From the NCBI GenBank assembly GCA_945643635.1, contig CALZFC010000010.1, positions 1,540,501-1,604,500 of the forward strand: a stretch of DNA of 64,000 nt, given 5' to 3'. The position numbers and the translations under genes were made by a program. A model generated the notes under the pieces. The model was not told the DNA's origin, made no database searches, and was given only the letters and a program-made list of their open reading frames with translations. The number at the start of each line of letters is the position of its first letter. Within the stretch, counting starts at the first letter, position 1. This document shows, in pieces, positions 35,194 through 47,763 of this stretch. This DNA is from Allodiplogaster sudhausi. Taxonomy: Eukaryota; Nematoda; Chromadorea; Rhabditida; Diplogasteridae.

Positions 35194-38100
35194 CTCCCTT
35201 TCTCTTTCCCTTTCTCTCTCTCTCTTTTGTCTCCCTCTTTCTCTCTCACTCTCTCTCTTTCTCTCTCTCGATATTCCACATGATTGGCACAAACATTAGA
35301 CGACGTGAAATATAAAATGTAAAGCCGAAAAAAATTTGGTTGGCAGCGCCGAGGTTCGTGGAAGGGTCCACGAGCGCTGAGCGCTGTTTGTCACGTTCGT
35401 CGACCCCTCAACGCTACTTTGACCAAGATTACATGTGCGGCAGGAGACAGCATAAAAGCCAGTCGAAATATCCATTAGCAGGATCAACCCACCGCTCATC
35501 ATGTTTGAATTAATATGCAGATGGCACTCTAAATTCATAATATTATAGGAATGTAAGACAAACTATACCTTTGCATATTTGAGTTTGAAATTTCTCTGTC
35601 CTTAGGTTCAAACAAATCTGCTCTGCTCAAAGGAAAAAAGTACCTTCATCGAACTTGACAATTTACCTAGGAGATCTGCATTAGAATTACTTGTGCATTC
35701 TGTGCAAGATCATGGAGACATTCCTTAGACGTATGTAGGCATTTGAGTACTCTTTCTCTCTCTTTCTTTTCCCTACAGCGGAAAATTGATGTAAAAATCG
35801 CTTTTTTCCCTATTTCGACTGACTTCAAGTCCAGATGAAAGAAGTTGTGCTTTAAAAGAAAAGATTACAAAATTGTCACAAGCACTTCTTTTGTCGTTTT
35901 ATAAATAAACAAAACACTTCTCTTTTTTCGATCCAACCAAACAAAAAAGATGCTCTATTTTTAAATTATTACTCCAAAAATCACAATGAGTGAAGCGCTG
36001 TACCTTGTATTCTGTACTAACTTCCTATGCATTCGCACGTATGTTTATATAATCTTGTCTCTTTTGCTCTCCTTCGCACGAAATGCAACGAATGACCTAT
36101 TATAAAGTAAACTTTTATGTGAACCGGGCGGCTTTAAAAGGAGGATATGAGACATACGAAAGTTAATATTTAGTTTACAATTTTGTAGAAGGCAAGTCCA
36201 TGAGAGTCGTCCGCAGCCGATTAAGTGGCAAACGAGATCTATCTGGTGAAGTGTCTTACATATTCAAGAATCAGTGTCATTTTCCATATGATTCCGCTTT
36301 TTTTTTAAACCAGACTTTCGGTGATGTCCTTTAATGTGCAGTATTGTTCTATATAGTTCTCCGACGCCTAACTTTGCAGAAATAAAAGTTAAAAAAAAAA
36401 CACTACGAACAGACTACACTCGAACGACGCAATTAGTAGGAAAAATGGTGAAACAACAAAGAGCAAACTAGGAAAAAAGAAAATAATATCAGTTTTTTTC
36501 GAACTTTCGATCTTTGATCCATCACTCTGCAGCACCCAACAATTTGAAAGAGAGATATCTTTGAGTCATGTGTGCCCTTCTCGCTTTCTCGTTTTAAATG
36601 TCCTCATTTTATTGATCTTCTAGATCGCTAATTGTTGACAATTCTCGGTAGCGCTATTTGTTTTACCTACCATTAATTTTATTATTGACATATATGCCTA
36701 CATATGTTCACCCGACCATATGAGGACAATTTGATAACAATAAAATCATTATTATCCTTGTTACTCAGGTCAGGACGCTCATTCGCACACTCTTCGTCCA
36801 TGGTCACTTACTGTGGCGTTTGCACCGGAAGCAACTGCACGGTTTGGTCTTGTTTGATGAATTTATTTTTCATTTTCGCGAAAAAAAAATTTCAATAACT
36901 TTCTAAGAATTGTTAAACATTTACTTTTTTACACTCATATTTGGCATTGTAGGAATTTAAAAAAAGAGAAATTCAAGCCGAAGAAAGATACTGTAGCTCC
37001 ATAAGTCGCTCTCTCTCTCTAAGTCTCCCTTTCTACCTTTCTCTCTTTATCTGTGTCTCACTATCTCTCTCTGTCTCTATCACTCAACTGTTTCCCTATT
37101 CTCTCCTCGTTTATAAAATAGTCATTCCACTCTTTCTCTCGCTCTTTCTTTCTCTCTCTCGCTCTCTCGCTCTCTCTCTGTCATATTCTACGCAACGAAA
37201 TCAAGGCGAACAGGGGGGGGGAGCTCGGCAAATCATCGGCCACTCTCATGTCTTCTCCCGGTGGTTCTCTGCGCCCTCTCACGTAAAAAAAAGAGACGGA
37301 ACAACTATAACTACGACGATAGCTACCAGCAGAAGCAGTTTTTGCACTATTTTTTTTTGCGACGATAACAAGTTTAAAAGTCACGAGCTGACCTTTCACG
37401 TACGCTAAACGGCTTTTATTACCGGACGGCGGCGGCAACGCCTTAGCCAAGTTACTCAGAGTTATTTTCGACGGGTTTTTTTCCTAACTTTTTTTCCTTG
37501 AATGTTTTTCTCGCCACTGATCTCTTGTCCTTGTGATAGAACAATCACACAAGTTCTTTTGGATAATACTAAAAAGTTCGTCATAGTACTACTATATTCC
37601 CTTGCTCTTTATGAGATTTTGAGCTCCGCCCACTGTCATTTTTCCCGGATTTTGCAGCGACTTTTCTTCCATGGGAATACGTTTTCTCAGACTCACGTGT
37701 CCGCTATAAAATAGCTGTGCAGAGCTGTCCACTCTTGATACAGTAGATGTTTAGCAAAATACCTGTTATTTGTCTTCCAGTACGAATTATACAATAGAAT
37801 AAAGTTATATTTACGCTTGTTTTTCTTCAACTTAAAATAATGCCATTCATCCTAGTAATTCAGGAAACTGATTTGATTTCTGATTTATGATCCCAAAAAT
37901 CTTTCTGAAATTTTTTCCATCCAAAAGTGTTCGCTTTTAGCAGAAAAGAGAGCGAATGAAAGCCTTGATAACGTCGTTCTAACACCTCTGCATTTCCCCT
38001 TCCAAGAAAGTGCACTTGCAAACAGAAACAAACCTTGTCTCACTTCCTTGGAATATCGACCATTTTTGTACAGAAAGTACTAGACAAATCGGGATATTTG

Positions 38101-38715
38101 CGCCTTCTCGAATCATTGCCAATTTAATAATAATAAATGAGTTTTTGAATTTCATCGTTCCCCTTAGGAAAAGGCAGTTTCTCTCATTCTCGCGTTTGTT
38201 ATTTCGCAGGTCGCACAACTCCGCTGACAATGCGTGACAATAGCAAACGGATAAGAGTGCGTAATTTAGAATATTTTCGGTGATCGCCCAACTGTAATAA
38301 TTTAGTTTGTCATTTGTCTGTGTAGTATTCAATTTTGAGCGCTCGCTACAAACTTTCGTATGTTTTCTTCAGGAACTAAATCTTTTTAATCATCGAAATA
38401 CTCCGACAAATCCTCTTTCAGGCAATGCATTTCCTTCGTAAAGTCTGTCAACAAACGCACCCTTCTCTTTTGTTCTCTCTCTCTCTCTGTTACTCTCGCG
38501 CTCTCTCTCGCTCTCTAACGATCTCATTTGCTATTCCGTTGTTTTCTGGCCCATGTGAAGATCTCAATTTGTCTCTCTTTCGTTTCTTGTTCAGCCAGTT
38601 GAATAGTTCATAGAAAAACGGAAGGAAAGTTAAATTCCCTCCCGCGCCCTTGCAAATGAATAACATAGTATAGAAGAATGGGAGAGACAGATAAAGAGGT
38701 AGAGAGAAAGGAGAG
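33046..38715. repeat. Palindrome 2, right arm
   Basis: Inverted copy of 23974-30307 minus the 658-bp segment 29604-30261. The edge at 38715 falls in a GA/CT tract, as on the left, so simple repeats may have served as break or recombination points. Exon-like block 34888-35022 is on the plus strand here. Confidence 0.95.
34888..35022 (+). other. Exon-like block, right-arm copy
   Basis: 135 bp, 45 codons, between CACAG and GTTTGC. One frame reads VSRMALWKSCTES and RILGDFLAVDEK; the ALW-x-x-C motif faintly recalls the GLW..C signature of claudin-like proteins, but that is weak. All three frames are open, so the frame is uncertain. Confidence 0.5.
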
Positions 38716-39500
38716 TGAGAGAGAGACAGAGAGAACCAATTCACGATGATATTTTTATGATATTTCTGCAGAGTCTCCTCATCAATGTTATGAGCCAACA
38801 ATATCAAATCACAATTAAAACAGCAAAATAATTACCACGAAGATCTCTCATCTTCAGCCATTTCAGCTTTCCTTTTCAGTTAATTGAAATTGGCAACAAA
38901 TGTGACCTTATTAGAGCTCGCCTTCGTTACAGCATCCTCGAAATTTGCTTGCCATCTATTCTTGTAGCCTCCTTGATTGACATATTTCTCTTCCTCCTCC
39001 TACCTTCCTCTCATTTCATCTCATCTTTGCTCCCGTTTTGTCGAGTGTTCACCACGCGTGGGAATCAGTTGCTGTGCGAGCTCCTTTAAAGATAGCTTAA
39101 TTTGTTTGGCTGAATTGTTTATCTTAAATATGTTCTCGTCGGATAAGAATGTGAATTAAAAAATAAATAGAACGTTTATTTTCTTTACCTGAACGTTTAT
39201 ACGGAAAAGGAGCTTCCACCTTCGTCAATGTATAGAGAGCGCGTATAGTATGTACCGGCTGGCGTGACAGTTAGGCCAATGCGAACTATCAAAATGAACT
39301 ATCCGCATCGTGGCAATAGCCATGAACTTTATGCGCAGTGTGTAGCAACTGCGCATAAAGCTCTGAGCGCTGTGCTCGTATTTTTTTATATTTTTTTTAT
39401 ACCATTTTTGGAGGAGCATATGTATGTGGACCACCGCGGGGGTCTCCAATTTCCATGTTGTCTTCTGTGGGGTTACATGCCTTTTCCGCACTCTTTTTTC
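38716..39500. other. Region after palindrome 2
   Basis: AT-rich with a GA tract at its start. A 33-bp hairpin (CTTTATGCGCAGT and its complement, 39329-39361) is the only structure seen. No gene. Confidence 0.5.
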
Positions 39501-39639
39501 TGATTGTGAGGGGAGGCCGGCTACATAAATAGTATGCTACACTGTAGCCCCTCTGCCTATTCCGAACTCTTTAGACCCTCCCTCCCACCAGCAGTTGACA
39601 ATCCTAAAGAAAGAAAACGTAGAGCAAGCATGACGAATC

Positions 39640-39765
39640 TTGGGCTCGAGAGATCATACAGCGAGAGGGTCAGAGAGAAAGGAGAGTGAAAGAGAGAGAG
39701 AGAGAGAGAGAGATGAAAGAGTGGTAGAGAGAGAGAGAGAGAAGAATGGTAGGGAGACAGAGAGG
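39640..39765. repeat. (GA)n-rich microsatellite
   Basis: Imperfect GAGAGA tract. The Glu/Arg-rich frame through it is low complexity. Confidence 0.9.
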
Positions 39766-39777
39766 GAGATTAACGAA

Positions 39778-39961
39778 CGAAGAGGCCATCATGGTGGTGC
39801 TTCCCAGACGAAAGAGACATGCCCCCCCCCCCCCCCGAGAACACTTGCTGAGATTTCTGGCGGCTTTCCACAGCAGGATATCGCCTTTCTCGGTCAGAGC
39901 GCCGCCGAACCGCACCGAAAACGCAAAGTCAAACCAAAGGGAACACAGCCGAGCAGGGTGG
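39778..39961 (+). other. Exon-like block with C15 homopolymer
   Basis: Frame reads a Pro run followed by RTLAEISGGFPQQDIAFLG and a basic tail, ending at a GTGGAA donor-like site. The homopolymer of 15 C at about 39822-39836 makes the upstream frame unreliable. A small in-frame block at about 40303-40350 (GRALLEGAGFLS) could follow. The minus strand is open as well. No family recognised. Confidence 0.35.
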
Positions 39962-40109
39962 AAAGGATTCTTTTTTTAAACATTTTATTCAAGAATTTTT
40001 CTTTTCTTCAATAGGTTGTCTCTTTCATTCTCTATCAATGCGCATAAATTATCTCAACGATGTTCCTTAAGGGTTGCTTGCCCATGTACTCCTTTTTATA
40101 TTACTTTTT

Positions 40110-40199
40110 GCTACTTTTATTCACTCTCTCTCTCTCTTTCTTTTTCAATCTCTCTCTCTCTTTCCTCGTTATTCTCTCCCTCTCCCTCTTCCTTTCTTT

Positions 40200-40237
<38 letters not shown>

Positions 40238-40265
40238 CTCACTCTCTCTCTCTCTCTCTCGACCT
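40110..40265. repeat. (CT)n microsatellite
   Basis: Imperfect CTCTCT tract; a GA tract follows at 40420-40500 and further CT tracts at 40690-40790 and 40930-41000. Nothing else evident between 40350 and 41227 except a possible tiny exon near 41120-41160. Confidence 0.9.
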
Positions 40266-41227
40266 CAGTCTACCCTCTCACTCCTTCTTGTAATCTAAGG
40301 CCGTGTTCCGTGGAAGAGCCCTGCTCGAGGGCGCGGGCTTCTTGAGTTTAGTTTAATCTTGCTCAAGGATTTCGCCGTTTTCGGCTGTCAGTAAAGAGTG
40401 AGTGAAGCCTAATTGTGAGAGACAGAAAGAGAGCGAGAGAGGACGAGAGAGAAACAAAGATGGAGAGCGAGAAAGAGAGAGCAAGAGAGATAGAGTGAGT
40501 GGGACTACATAGAATTATTGGAAACATTTGCAATATAACAAAAATCTGTCCAGAAATACTCTCTGCCCTTCATAGGATGTACGACAAATCCTCAATTCTT
40601 ACCTGGTCTCGGCCGACTTCTCGCTTCAACGCTTTTGAATATATTGATGATTCAGTGGAAAGAAATCAAGGTTCCTTAGGCTATTTTTATCTCTCTCTCT
40701 AACGCTCTCTCCCTCTCGCTCCCTCTCTTTTATTCTCGTCCTCTCTCTCTCTCCATCTCTCTGCCGCATTTTTCTTCACTTTCTCTCATGCGCTCTCTAT
40801 ATTCTTTTGTACTTCATTCACATGTAAGCCTATGAATTGTCCAAGAGTGAGACCTCCAAGGTCGTTTCTAAATTAAAGCTATAGTTTGAGCTGTGCTGCA
40901 CTATGTTCCTTTATGGTTCCCAGACTCTTTTCTTTCTCTATCTTTCTCTCTTCATTCTCTTTCTCTCTCTCTCTCTCTCGCTTCATCTTTCTTTCCCTCT
41001 CTATTTTCATCACCCACCATTGTTCTCAGCGAATATTCATGTCCTGCTCCTGTACACTTAAGTACAAATGGAGTATATATGTAGCTATGGTGTGCTGCCT
41101 ACATTGTTCTCCATCTGAGGGTAACGCCTCTGGGGTCGTCAGTGGTGGGTGGAGTAAGTACTTAAGACAGTCAAGTTCTGCCCTAAGAATATTTCTTCGA
41201 TTTCGTTTTTAAAAGTTGCGTCACATG

Positions 41228-41694
41228 TACAGTACCGCTCAACATTTCTGGTACATACATATATTAATTATATTAATATAAATAATTTGAGTTGATTTTT
41301 CAGCGCAAATGGCGCATTTCAACGTAGTTTTCTGTACAAACTAAACTAATTCGTCGCAGATAAATACGTTTGTAACATTAGTTACTCAAATGAAGTAGAC
41401 GCTGAAAAAAAAATCATGTTTTAGCCTGAAATTATTTGAAATATGCAGCGCAAATGCGCAATTGCTCTGCATTTTTCAAATGGATTTCGGACTAAAACAT
41501 GAAATTTCTCGTCAGTGTCAACTTTCTTTGGGAAACTAGTGCTACCAACGTATTTATCTGCATCGAATTAGTCTAGTTTGTACAGAAAACTACGTTTAAA
41601 TGCGCCATGAGCGCTGAAAAATCAATTGAAATTATTTATATTAATATAATTAATATAATTAATATATTTACCAGAAATGTTGGGCGGTACTGTA
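41228..41694. mobile_element. Palindromic Tc1/mariner-like MITE, 467 bp
   Basis: Terminal TACAGTACCGC at the left and GCGGTACTGTA at the right, with most of the element self-complementary (arms about 200 bp). CAGT termini flanked by TA are the Tc1/mariner pattern. There is no transposase frame, so the element is non-autonomous. Confidence 0.85.
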
Positions 41695-42646
41695 TGTATG
41701 CACAAAAGGACGACCTCTTCAAGATTTTACAGATTTCCAAGTGTTCAATACCGTTATTTAAACAATTTTTAAATTGTACATATCATTTGAATGCTTGTTT
41801 AAAATGGTTTTAATTTTAATCCATCTATTGTAGAAATGGCAAGTATATCCTTTCTTAAAGAAGCAGGTAGCTTAACCGTTGCATTTATGAATTTTTATTT
41901 TAGTGGCGCCTCTCTAAAGGAAGAATGAGTTCTTGACTCCTCTAAAGAAGCCAAGTACCGCATGATTCTGCCTAGTAAATTAGGGCTATTTTGAATGTGT
42001 ATTCGTAAAAAAATATTTGGCCATTCTTCTGCTTCGATAGCGTGTGAAATAGGAGTCTACCACCTTCAGTAAATATAACTTTTCAGAGCCATGTTTTACA
42101 ACTCTGTAATAAGTAGAAAAAGGTGGTTAAAACTTTTTGAACTACTTTTTAGACAAGTGATGCAAATTGATCCACGTTCATAAAACCACATGTAAATTAT
42201 TCAGCGAACGGCTTCTTTAGATTTGGCCGACCTCTACCCGGAATCTCTCTAAACTGCATTACAGCTTTTTCCTGCTTGAGGCGCGCTATGTTTCATTGCC
42301 TTTCTTGATGATTATCAGGAATTCGTGTACAGCAACCTTTCATAAATATTCATGTTTTTAATCAAGTTTTCTTGTACTTCAGCATATGTATGTTATTTAC
42401 AATGCATTATATCAGATCACTAATGAATTAATGATACATAGAATGAACGTTCATTCCGGATATCCTTTCCCTTTCTTTCTGCCTCTTTCTTTATTCTTTC
42501 TCTTTTTCTTTCCCTTCGCTCTCACTGTCATTCTAATCTCTCTTTCAACTGCCAATCGCAACTCTTTCACGTGAAAATGATGTTCACCCTTCTAACCAAG
42601 AGAACACCGCTTTTTCAAGTTCTAGCCGGCTAAAATTGCATCGGCA
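41695..42646. other. Intergenic, AT-rich
   Basis: No exon or repeat I can support. Confidence 0.5.
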
Positions 42647-43470
42647 ACATATAAGACAGTGTGAATTAAAAAGTTTGGTTTTTTTCTGCAATTTTCAGTT
42701 TTGCTGTTATTTTTGGCAAGCTAATTTGCCAGTTTTCAACCCCAGTTATCATGCCATGCCAATTTCTACGATTGTGAAGAATGTCATCAATATTTATTCA
42801 TCATTGTTCATCATGTCAAAAAAACAGCTGTCTAAAATGGCAAAAACAGCCTAACCAAAAAACCAACGAGTCAAAAGTGGCGAGGCAAAATTGTACAAGT
42901 GCTAAAATAACATGGCACAGAAAATGGTCGAAAAATTTGTCACAGCTTCTCAAGGAGGAGTGGGCCATTTTGCCAAAAAAAAGCAGCTGATAAATCTGCC
43001 AAGATTACCAGCCAGAATTGATCAACTGCTAAATTTGCCAAGCCAAAATATTAGAGTGAAAAATTTGCATAATCAGCTTGCCAATTTTGACGGCTAGCAG
43101 AAATGGCATGGCAGTTTAAACAGGTGTCAAAAAAGTCCGGCAAATTTGATGGCTATCAAAATTGGCAAGGCATTTTTTACGGTTATCAAAAATGGCTCGT
43201 CATTTTCAACGACCGTAAAATTTGGCGAAAGGTCGTAATTTCAACATCGGACCATTAAAACATAGTGTACGAAAAATTGAGTATGGAAAAACAGAAAATT
43301 AATGGAATAATAATGTTAACTATACAAAACTCGACGTAAGCAATAAGTGGACTTACGAACTACAGAAAGTATGGATTCAAAAAAATTAATTCGCAATATG
43401 GAGACTTACTAGATTGATAGCAAAAATCAGGGTGGGTATGTAAAATAGACGGTTCCTTTTTAATCCTCAC

Positions 43471-45908
43471 CGGTGATTCGACTCGAAGTGCTGGCGATAG
43501 GTCTCGGGTCGGCCACCATGGCCTGCAAGAAAAGAGAGAAGGAAGATTGAGATTAAAGAAACTATAAAGAAAAAAAAACAGGGGTTACGGTATAAATGCT
43601 TGAAAAAGTTTCCTCTGAAATTTTAGAGAAAAATAGAGAGAAAAAAAATAGAGAGAATATCCACAACTTGTCAGTTCTGTTTAATTTACGATTAAATAGG
43701 AACACAAACAACTCCACATTTTAAAGGAATTCTTCTTTTAGACAGTTAAAAATAGTGAGGTATTTTCACTCACTACAAGGAATTCACGGATGTTAACGAT
43801 ACGGGGGGGGGGGTTTACCCTGATATAGCAGCACTTATTTCTATGGATTTTCTGGTTCAATTCACTCGAAAAGGTTTGATTAGATGGTTTTTTGTCATCA
43901 AAAAAAAATTACGGTTCTCTAGGCGCAAAATTATGGGCGCGAAACCCAAAATTGTAAACTTAGACTATTAGTTTTAGACTTTTAGCCTTGTAACGGCCGC
44001 AGGTCAAGCTGTGAATCATCACCTAAAGAACGCTGCGCCGCTACAGTATGCATACCGTACCCTGACACTGTTTCCAACTAACATACATTATTGCGATGCT
44101 AACTTGGATTTTTCTAATGAAACTAAATACTGGATAAGCAAGAATTCATTGAAAGAAGCAGCCTGTTGTATACAATATACGACACCAAACCTTTGGAAGA
44201 AGAAAAATACTTACAAAGGCGTAGGGCGCGGCCAGGTCCGCCGCCACCAGGACCGAGCGTCCTCGAAGGCGCCACCAAAGAAGCAGAGGGCCGGGCGCAC
44301 CTCCATCCACTCCTGAATTAGATTCTCCTTCGTTTATATATCAATAATTTTGGATACCAAGAAACAACAAAAACCGTTGGTCAGCAAAAGAGCTTCAGAG
44401 AAAAGTTTTTCCCCTTAACAGTCAAGGAACGTTCATTCCTATCACACATCTAATCTATTCAATTTCGTGAAAAAATAATACGGGTTGGCGAAAGAAAGTG
44501 CAAAAAGCTTTATTTTAGAAAATAAAATGATTAAAAAACACCAAAGAAACTTAGAATGTATATATCGGACCTTTCTCAAATGGGAAGGAAGGCCGCAAGG
44601 AAGGAAGGCGAACTCCCTCACGAGTTCGCTGTCCACTCGTCGCCCCCGAAGACTCCCGGCCTCTTGATCGAGCAGGACATGTTGCTCGTGCTGAAATAAG
44701 AAAAAATTTATAAGAAATGCCGATAAAAAAAGAAACTAATTGTGGGGGAAATTAAAATGAGCCAGATTAAGCTAGGCAATTATGGACTACAGTAATCTCA
44801 ATGAGTACGGTACATGGAAACACGTCTAGTTAATACAATTATCTAAATCGAATCTTACATTACTTCTTAAGTATAAGGATTATGTTTTCAATAGACCCGT
44901 AGCCTTAATAAAAAAATAATTAAAAATAATTATCATTGCTAAGACAAGCACTAAAATTTTTCAAAATAGTTTATAAATTTTGACTCAACTCGTGCTCCAA
45001 AGCGGTTATCTATAAATAATACAAATTTCAGCTAGACCTTTCGACGGGCGCAAATACTAATAACAAACAAGAATTCTCTGTGAAATATCAATAAATTGAT
45101 CTTTATCTATATAAAAAAAACTACGCTCCCACTACATTACGCTTAATTTTAAAGCAAATTAAGAAACGGTTTAAAGGAGATCCGAAAAAGGAAAACACAA
45201 ATTTCGCTCCGACATTAATCGGCTAAAAGGAAAATCAGGGGAAAACTATTCCAAAAAAAATGCACTATCAAACGAATCTTTAAGAAAGATTACCTTGATT
45301 TTATCATTAAAAAACTGCTGGATTTTAATCCTATGTGAAACCAAGTGAAAAGGATCAAAATACCTCTTAGCCAAAATAGTCAAAATAAAAGCCAAAAGGT
45401 GATGTCTAACCATTGGAGGGTAAGTCGCGTCCATAGGCGACGGCGGATGAGTCCTCCGGTGCTTCCGCGTAGTCGCCACTAAAAAAGTTTAAATTGAATC
45501 GAATATCTTTTTAAAAAAAGGATAAAAGAAAAGAATTTCATTTGATTGCCAGCTATACAATATGCATACTCGACCTTAGAAAAGGAAAACAAAAGTATCA
45601 GCAAATGGAAAAATAATCTGAAAGCTATTCGCAAAAAGAATGCAATGTCGAATGAACCGTTAAGAATGATTGCCTTGATTTTTATTCTAAAACAGCCATT
45701 GGATTTACAATGAAAAACAAACTTAAATAAGAACAAATTGCCTACGCCATTTTCAAATAAAACAAAACACTTCGAATACCCCACAGTCAAACAAATAAAA
45801 ATAAACCTAAAAAGTAATTTCTAACCGTTGGAGACGGCATCGACCCTGGCGCCCGTAGTCGTTGCCGCCCGGGTGCTTCATTTCGATGCCGTTGCGAGGA
45901 TGGTGGGA
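43471..45908 (-). CDS. Candidate multi-exon gene, unidentified, with duplicated exon
   Basis: Five GC-rich blocks in AT-rich DNA have minus-strand splice borders: 45826-45908, 45411-45478, 44571-44690, 44215-44312 and 43471-43522. Donors are GTTAG, GTTAG, GTCCG, GTAAG and GTGAG; acceptors are TGTAG, TTTAG, TTCAG, TTCAG and TGCAG. The first two blocks and their flanking introns are a diverged tandem duplication (intron text near 45245-45330 matches 45620-45700). Several reading frames stay open, so I do not give a protein; I recognise no domain. Lying wholly inside the inverted-repeat-bounded segment, it is either host sequence caught between two elements or cargo of one element. Confidence 0.45.
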
Positions 45909-46045
45909 CTACAATCGCAAGAAAAACAGAGAAGCAAATATTCGTTGTCAAACATTAAAGAAATTGGAAGAAAAATCTAACAGCAATACACGAAAACAAA
46001 AGCCACAGCTTTACCGAGAATTTCGAAACGCGACAGTTAATTTAT

Positions 46046-46157
46046 TGCACGGTGCACGATGCAGTACGGCGCACCTTACGATATGGCGATTAATTGCTCG
46101 GCGACCATTAGTGATTATTTGCACGGTTCACGTTATTTTCAAGCACGTGCACCGTGC
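46046..46157. repeat. Short inverted repeat
   Basis: TGCACGGTGCACG and CGTGCACCGTGCA, about 85 bp apart. Possible foldback remnant. The surrounding 45909-46685 shows no exon. Confidence 0.6.
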
Positions 46158-46685
46158 ATACATGTAAAATTTCGTACAAAAAAAAAAATCAAAAATGGTC
46201 CTAATACCGTGCGAGTAATAACTATGCCGTTATGTGCACAATGCGTTGTGCCTAGTGGAAAATGATAAATGCACGCGTTGCGGTCGCGTCGCAGCTTCAA
46301 CAACTGCGAAATGAAACTTATTCATTGCTGAGCAAGATTATATGTTTATATCTTGTTTTTTGTGCCTTTCCTTTTTTCTTGAACTGTTATTCACGTGATT
46401 AATTTACACTTTAAGAGAAGGCAGACGCAATTCTGCCCCGCCTTCTTTCGTCATGGTTCGTTCTTTATTTTACTTAGTCTCAATCATTTGAATATTTATT
46501 TTGCTATATATGTAATCACAATGATTATTAACGATTTATTTGTCATCATTTTAACTTTTACATCTAGTTTTCAACTTATTTATTGTTCAGCTTTGGAAAC
46601 ACATAAAATGGGAACTAATTATTTTGATTAGATGCTTTTGATTGTTGATTGATTTACTTTATTAAATAGATTGTCCTTATTCCAG

Positions 46686-47628
46686 CACGAATCGAAGATT
46701 GTGCGAATGCCGACCGACTAACGAAGTCGACGATGTCTTCGGCCACTCCGGCCACACATCATTTTCAAGGTACAAATATGGAACTGACTTTTATAATATT
46801 TCCTTAAACTTGGCAGTTGAAAACGTGTTTATAATTCTTGCATCTTTATTTTTTTGGGGTTGTTCCGATTGAGTTTTAAAGTTTGAATTCATTATTATAT
46901 TAATTGTCGGGTTTTTGTTGTTTGAAGTTTTCTTTCAGGAAACATTCGTATATATTACATTAATTCTGTATCTTCGGGGTGGGTGCTGAATTTCAGGCTA
47001 TTAAATTGTAATAAATTCCTAAATTTGTTAAGGTAGAAGATGTACGATATCTTTTTTTTCAAATTGCTGAAATAGATATAGTTTTGAGTTGATAAATGTT
47101 CATTCAACTACGAACATCCGTAGTTTAATAAACATATGCGAGCGGGGGTACTGTAGTGTAGATTTGGAATATTGGATACTGTAGTGCATTTTAACATAAA
47201 AGGGTCCGAAATGGGGCACCAACCCTGTTTTTGGACCTTAATGTAGCACTACCCATTCAGTTTTTGAACAAAAAATTAGTTTCTACATTACTTTTTCGGC
47301 GCCCAAAAGACCCCCACCCACTTTTGGGAGACCTACGGACCACCCTTTTTTCCCCTGTACCGTAACTTCCGAACATGGATAAGGTAAAAAAAAAACCCGA
47401 ACTTAAAATTCAACTAAACCCCGGTGCTCGTATCAGCAGCAACATTGTTTTTTTTAACCTAAAATAGTACCGTATTTCTGATAGTACTCTCTTCAGCCTT
47501 TCCGCTTGGTTTCGTCCTCGATCGGTTGGAGAGATGCCAGGCATGCAACCGAGAAGCCGAGGCAGTGGATGATGTTGAAGAGGAGCCCATTTACGACTTC
47601 TTGCGTCGAGGACATGCATCTGGCAGCC
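46686..47628 (+). CDS. Candidate two-exon fragment, unidentified
   Basis: Exons 46686-46769 (TTCCAG acceptor, GTACAA donor) and 47497-47628 (CTCTTCAG acceptor, GTAAGAG donor) join in phase 1. The join reads IEDCANADRLTKSTMSSATP, then GFVLDRLERCQACNREAE and an acidic VDDVEEEPIYDFLRRGHASG. Cys pair CQAC. The acidic composition and matching phases support real coding. Family unknown; start and end not found. Confidence 0.5.
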
Positions 47629-47716
47629 GTAAGAGTTACCTATTCCAGTGGTGATGGCCATTCGAGTGGCTGGTATGTTGTTAACCTTGCTTGCATTTAA
47701 CAATTGATTTCTAGAA

Positions 47717-47763
47717 TGCTGTAATGACATATATAATATCTGTATATGTCATTACAGCATATA
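47717..47763. repeat. 47-bp palindrome
   Basis: ATGCTGTAATGACATAT and ATATGTCATTACAGCAT with an 11-base centre. Just beyond the last plus-strand exon-like block. Confidence 0.8.

Noticed and set aside
1..38715. Palindromes as pure assembly or library artefacts
   Set aside because: Arms differ by substitutions, tract-length changes and a 658-bp indel, and each has a unique kilobase spacer, unlike mirror reads. Not fully excluded without read data.
39822..39836. C15 run as part of a real poly-proline protein
   Set aside because: Homopolymer length is error-prone and the upstream sequence is a GA repeat; kept only as a weak exon candidate.
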